DNA of 10,395 nucleotides from Jimgerdemannia flammicorona (taxonomy: Eukaryota > Mucoromycota > Endogonomycetes > Endogonales > Endogonaceae), in assembly GCA_003990745.1 (NCBI GenBank), contig RBNI01007356.1, positions 1-10,395 of the forward strand, written 5' to 3'. The notes below the pieces were generated by a model. It had not been told where the DNA came from and searched no databases. It worked only from the letters and a program-made list of their open reading frames with translations. The position numbers were made by a program, and so were the translations under genes. This document shows positions 7,329 through 10,395 of this stretch, piece by piece. The stretch's first letter is position 1. Each line of letters begins with the position of its first letter.

Positions 7329-7483
7329 AGTTCGGATGTGGGGGAGGTGGGTGGTCAGTAGATAGAAGAGAGTGGTCAGTGGACAGAGGAGAGTAATGGT
7401 CAATCTTTCTCCACTACAATTCACATTACACACACTTTTACAACACACTTTCAAGTCATTTATTGGAGAAAGATACTAAGAAA
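7329..7483. promoter_or_regulatory. Shared 155-bp divergent leader/promoter interval
   Basis: This gap separates the reductase start (minus) from the first ATG of the LINE ORF1 (plus). Read toward the reductase it is pyrimidine-rich just before the ATG, as in many fungal promoters and leaders. It holds the 21-bp tandem repeat. I see no clear TATA box. The LINE's 5' end must lie somewhere inside this gap or to its left, so part of it may be LINE untranslated region rather than host promoter. Confidence 0.4.
7351..7392. repeat. 21-bp tandem duplication before the reductase start
   Basis: Copies at 7351-7371 and 7372-7392 begin GTGGTCAGT and end GAGA, and they differ at three of 21 bases, all transitions. 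The repeat lies 23-64 bp upstream of the reductase ATG, in its leader or proximal promoter. It might duplicate a regulator site, but that is only a possibility. Confidence 0.9.
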
Positions 7484-8776
7484 ATGTCAAGCAGCAAGCA
7501 AGCCAAGGTATGTACCAGGTCGGGTGGACCTGGGGCTTTCGACTGGCAGCATGTTGGGAGGAGGCATGGGCTGGGGATGGGGTCTTTCGGTGGCTCGAGT
7601 GGACAGGGCAGCTCAGGTAGTGGCAGTGGCACTAGTGGGGGGGCTGGAGGGCGGCAGGGGTGGAGCTTCACGGATACGCTGAGGAATGGGGGCTGGCCGA
7701 TGGGAGCCTGTAGGGATCAGGATGGAGGGAAGGGGAAGCAGAAGGCTGAGGTTGCTGGGGGAGCTGGGCCTTCACTGGCGGGAGGTGGGGGAAGTGGAGG
7801 GGCTGCTGGGGGTAGTGGCAGGACTGCTGATGGTGGTGTGATGGCAAATCTGGAAAAAAAAAGAGATGTGACGGCTGATGGCCAGGGGGGACAGGAGTTC
7901 CCGATGTGGAAGGGGGACCTGGCAGATGGTGTGATGGGGCTGGCGGTGGCCCCATTACTCAAGAAATCAATCTCGGAGTTCGCGGTGACCTTGTGCTTCC
8001 GGGGCTTAGCGGTGACCACGAGGATGGTTCTGGGGCTTGTTTTGAAGCAGATGGCTGGGACGGCTTCAGTGAAGTTCTTGAAGGGTCTGGAAGGGGTCAA
8101 GGTAGGCTTTGAGGAGGCAGGTCCACTGGACGAGGCTCTGAAGACTGGTGTTGTGGTTGGGGAGGTGGTGGTCCCCATAGTGTGGTGCTTGCATTGGGAC
8201 CCCAGGGTAGTGCAGCTTCGGGTGAAGGGGGTGCCCACAGTGACTAAGGAGGAGACGAGGAAGAGGGTGGAGGAGGTGATGTTGGAGTATGGTGACTTAG
8301 TGGACATTGGCTTTCAGGTATGGGAGGAGACTGAGATCAGAACAGGAGATGTGGATGTCAGGATTCGGCTGGCAGGCAAGGAGGCCACAGGGAAGGGGAG
8401 TGACTGGCCCTCGGTGCTGATGTGGGGGGCTTTTATCTGCAAGGTATCAAGGGTGAGAGGGAGTGAAGAGGAGGAGGAGGATTTGTTGGAGGCACTGGAG
8501 GAGCTGGGGGGTGCGGTGGAGAGGAGGGCGAAGGCCTGGAAACTGTATAAGGAGTCGATGCATCTCGAGGTGGTGGGTGGGAAGCATGTCCGTGTGGATA
8601 AGAAGCAGTGGGAGTGGGCCCAGGGGCGCTTGAGGCAGAGAGAGCTGTTGGCGAGAATGACAGGAGAGGTGAAGAAGAAGAAGAGTTCGGAGAGTGTGGC
8701 TGGAGAAAGTATTGGAGTGCATTGGGGTGCCAGGGGATATGTGTTGGTCAATTATTGGATTACTGGAAGGGAGTAG
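7484..8776 (+). CDS. LINE ORF1-like protein, 3' end replaced by the deletion joint
   Basis: In LINEs the first ORF usually encodes an RNA-binding protein that packages the element's RNA. The first ATG of the frame is at 7484; the frame is open upstream to a TAA at 7394 without another ATG. Residues about 20-115 are Gly/Ser-rich and low in complexity. A folded-looking part follows at about 135-330, with V-V-Q-L-R-V-K-G-V-P-T-V-T-K-E-E and E-Y-G-D-L-V-D-I, which resembles the RRM-like or DUF4283-like domains of LINE ORF1. An acidic patch (E-E-E-E-E-D) and a charged, probably helical tail end in K-K-K-K-S-S-E. I see no CCHC zinc knuckle, which many ORF1 proteins carry at the end; it may have been lost. 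The last 30 or so codons (8685-8776) are out-of-frame reading of reverse transcriptase sequence. Confidence 0.65.
   Translation: MSSSKQAKVCTRSGGPGAFDWQHVGRRHGLGMGSFGGSSGQGSSGSGSGTSGGAGGRQGWSFTDTLRNGGWPMGACRDQDGGKGKQKAEVAGGAGPSLAGGGGSGGAAGGSGRTADGGVMANLEKKRDVTADGQGGQEFPMWKGDLADGVMGLAVAPLLKKSISEFAVTLCFRGLAVTTRMVLGLVLKQMAGTASVKFLKGLEGVKVGFEEAGPLDEALKTGVVVGEVVVPIVWCLHWDPRVVQLRVKGVPTVTKEETRKRVEEVMLEYGDLVDIGFQVWEETEIRTGDVDVRIRLAGKEATGKGSDWPSVLMWGAFICKVSRVRGSEEEEEDLLEALEELGGAVERRAKAWKLYKESMHLEVVGGKHVRVDKKQWEWAQGRLRQRELLARMTGEVKKKKSSESVAGESIGVHWGARGYVLVNYWITGRE
7637..7660 (+). other. Potential G-quadruplex in LINE ORF1
   Basis: GGG-N-GGG-N5-GGG-N5-GGGG fits the common four-run pattern with short loops. 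It lies in the Gly-rich coding region of ORF1, where GGN codons favour such runs, so codon composition may be the whole explanation. Confidence 0.5.
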
Positions 8777-10395
8777 GGCTGCGATTTTGGCTAATGGACA
8801 CAGGGGGGCCTCTTTCCCCTTGGGGAGGGGGGTGCCGCAGGGGGATCCACTGTCACCCATTCTTTATGCCTTCGCCTTGAAGCTGCTGCTGGATAGGATC
8901 TGGCGCAAGGTTGGGGGACTAAATATCCTAGGTATCAATTGGAAGGTGGGGGCATTTGCAGACGATATGGTGGTTGGGTTGGGCTCAGTAGCGGATATGG
9001 CTAGACTCAAGGAAATAGTTGAGTGGTATGAGCAGTACTCTGGAGCGAAACTCAACTGGCACAAGTGTGAGACAATGGTGCTTGGGGAAGGAATCATAGG
9101 GGGGGACGTCATTGGAACAATTGTCCTGGCCGGGGGAGTGATTCGGTACTTGGGTATTTATTTTTCGGTATATGGCTCTTTGCTTCCCAAAGAATGGTGG
9201 GAGTGCAAGCTGGTAGAGTGGGGGAAAGTTCTGACTAGTTGGGGTGGTAGACAGGTGTCGCTAGCAGGGAGGGTCACTGTTCTCAATGTGTACTGGATGC
9301 CGAAGCTATGGTATCTGGGCTACCACTTGGACTTCCCGAAGTGGGTGATCAAAAGGCTTATGAAGATGGCCCGCTCTTGGCTCTGGGCTGGACGCCAGAG
9401 TCAGATTGGTTGGGAGGTGCTCATGCTACCTGTGGATTATGGAGGACTTGGCCTGGTGGACTTTTCCAAGAGACTACTATGTTTGAGGGCATAGTGGATG
9501 AAGAGGGCCAGTGAGTTGAGGGGAGGAGAATGGGTGCCTCTTATGCAGCGTTTGTGGGAGGTGAGGGTGTCACCGCGGGGTGGTTCCAGGGATCTACTGT
9601 CCTTGGTGGCTTTGGAGGGCAGCCAGAGGATGCGGTATAGAGGATTCTGGTGGGGTGTGGTGGATGGGGCCCATCACATTGGAGTCCAGTGGCAAGGTGC
9701 TGAAGGGGATGAGGACTGGGGTCCAGAGATGTGGAGGTGGGACCGACTCTTGTTGAGAGGGAATCTGGTTGAGGACTTCCAACTAGAGGAGGGCATAGAG
9801 TGCCTTCGGGGTCTAGGACAGGACCTTTGGCCGGCAACCTGGCAAGGGGTTGGAATTGGAGAAGGATGGGACTGGGCAGGCATCTGGTCTTGGCTCAAGG
9901 GGGTGTCGAGATGGCTCCCACCGAAAATCTGGGTAGCTTGGTGGTGGCTTTTGCGGCAAAATATGATGTTGAACTTTCGAGCTGGCCATCTGGTGGATGG
10001 CGGGGTTTTTGATTGTGAGGAGTGTCATAACATAGGGCAGGAGGGAGGGGTGGTACAGACCCCTGAACATTGGCTGGGAGAGTGCAAGAGTATGGAGAAC
10101 TTTTGGGAGATAGTTGGGGGGAGATTGGGAGTACCAGTGCCTGGCCCTGAGGTGGGTGGGCATTGGGCGGCGCTACAGTCGAGATTGGTGGGGGGGGTGG
10201 GGAATGAGTGGCTGACAGTTGGTTGGGCCATTGCGATATGGGTGGGGCTCGCAGAACATTGGTGGAGCGTATTTGAGGAGGGTCCTCGAAGGTCTGTGAA
10301 CCTGAGGGTAGCAAGGTGGGAGGAGCTGATGCTTGAGCTCTTCAAGGCTTGGTGGATTGGTTGGGGCCCCAAGGGGGGGAGACGTAGGGGGCTAG
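8685..10395 (+). pseudogene. LINE reverse transcriptase, C-terminal half, with one internal stop
   Basis: The frame begins just after where motif A should be, with W-L-E-K-V-L-E-C-I-G-V-P, then N-G-H-R-G-A-S-F-P. Motif B G-V-P-Q-G-D-P-L-S-P is at 8829-8858 and the catalytic F-A-D-D (motif C) at 8955-8966. S-G-A-K-L-N-W-H-K-C and Y-L-G-I (9147-9158) follow. The thumb-like part S-L-A-G-R-V-T-V-L-N and P-V-D-Y-G-G-L-G-L are typical of LINEs. A TAG at 9492-9494 is the only stop; 300 further codons stay open to the window edge. The frame is different from ORF1. The motif A aspartate is absent, so polymerase activity is not expected. The clade is uncertain; fungal Tad-like elements are one possibility. 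Confidence 0.88.
10014..10085 (+). other. C-x2-C...H-x4-C zinc motif of the LINE C-terminus
   Basis: Cys codons at 10014-10016 and 10023-10025, His at 10068-10070 and Cys at 10083-10085 give C-E-E-C, a 14-residue gap, then H-W-L-G-E-C. This is the zinc-binding arrangement seen after the reverse transcriptase in many LINEs (zf-RVT type). It is downstream of the TAG at 9492, in the same frame, which shows that this stop is a recent lesion rather than the protein's true end. Confidence 0.75.

Larger units (their letters stand above)
7484..10395 (+). mobile_element. LINE (non-LTR retrotransposon), internally deleted, running off the window
   Basis: A Gly-rich ORF1 is followed directly by the second half of a LINE reverse transcriptase with its C-terminal zinc motif. 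The endonuclease domain and reverse transcriptase motifs up to and including motif A are missing, so the copy cannot move by itself. The sense strand is very rich in G and poor in C throughout. CpG is present, and only one stop interrupts about 570 codons of reverse transcriptase, so this copy is much younger than the chromovirus. The 3' end lies beyond the window. Confidence 0.88.

Noticed and set aside
7452..7454. Upstream Met of the reductase frame, adding 42 residues
   Set aside because: The added residues do not resemble the family or a targeting peptide that I can defend, and the Met at 7326-7328 has the better context and position.
7668..8860. Long Pro/Ser-rich minus-strand frames opposite ORF1
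   Set aside because: They are complements of Gly- and Glu-rich codons of the plus-strand LINE frame and carry no independent signal.
9541..10372. Minus-strand Pro-rich frames opposite the LINE C-terminus
   Set aside because: They are shadows of the G-rich reverse transcriptase frame, which has recognisable motifs.

Overview
The window looks like a transposon-rich stretch of a filamentous fungal genome. It contains eukaryotic gene remnants only: a pyrroline-5-carboxylate reductase, ankyrin repeats, a chromodomain-bearing Ty3/gypsy element and a LINE-type reverse transcriptase. I see no bacterial operon, Shine-Dalgarno site, CRISPR array, tRNA or rRNA. The fungal assignment is an inference from the element types and the compositional decay pattern; I cannot name a species.

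Layout. Positions 1-2417 hold poly-A tracts, a short tandem repeat and anonymous sequence with no gene I can recognise. Positions 2418-2975 (minus) carry the broken end of an ankyrin-repeat gene with one stop and one frameshift. Positions 3000-4860 are very AT-rich, with T-rich runs, a degenerate TTTACTAT-type repeat and a large imperfect palindrome near 3476. Positions 4901-6779 (minus) are the decayed 3' half of a Ty3/gypsy chromovirus: RNase H, integrase, GPY/F region and chromodomain. Positions 6780-7328 (minus) are the N-terminal two thirds of pyrroline-5-carboxylate reductase, joined in frame to the RNase H. From 7484 to the right edge (plus) runs a G-rich LINE in which ORF1 is joined directly to the second half of a reverse transcriptase.

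The strongest observations are two. First, no CpG dinucleotide occurs from 3192 to 6793 by my reading, and this block ends within about 15 bases of the gene/retroelement joint at about 6780. Second, that joint makes an uninterrupted 238-codon chimeric frame (reductase Rossmann domain plus RNase H start) that has lost the reductase dimerisation domain. Together they suggest that a heavily methylated and deaminated retroelement was joined to a previously healthy gene, or that mutation was confined to the element.

The genes do not work together as a system. The picture is of host genes broken by mobile elements and later rearrangement. I found no convincing undescribed biological system; the chimeric frame and the CpG-exhausted block are the items most worth checking.
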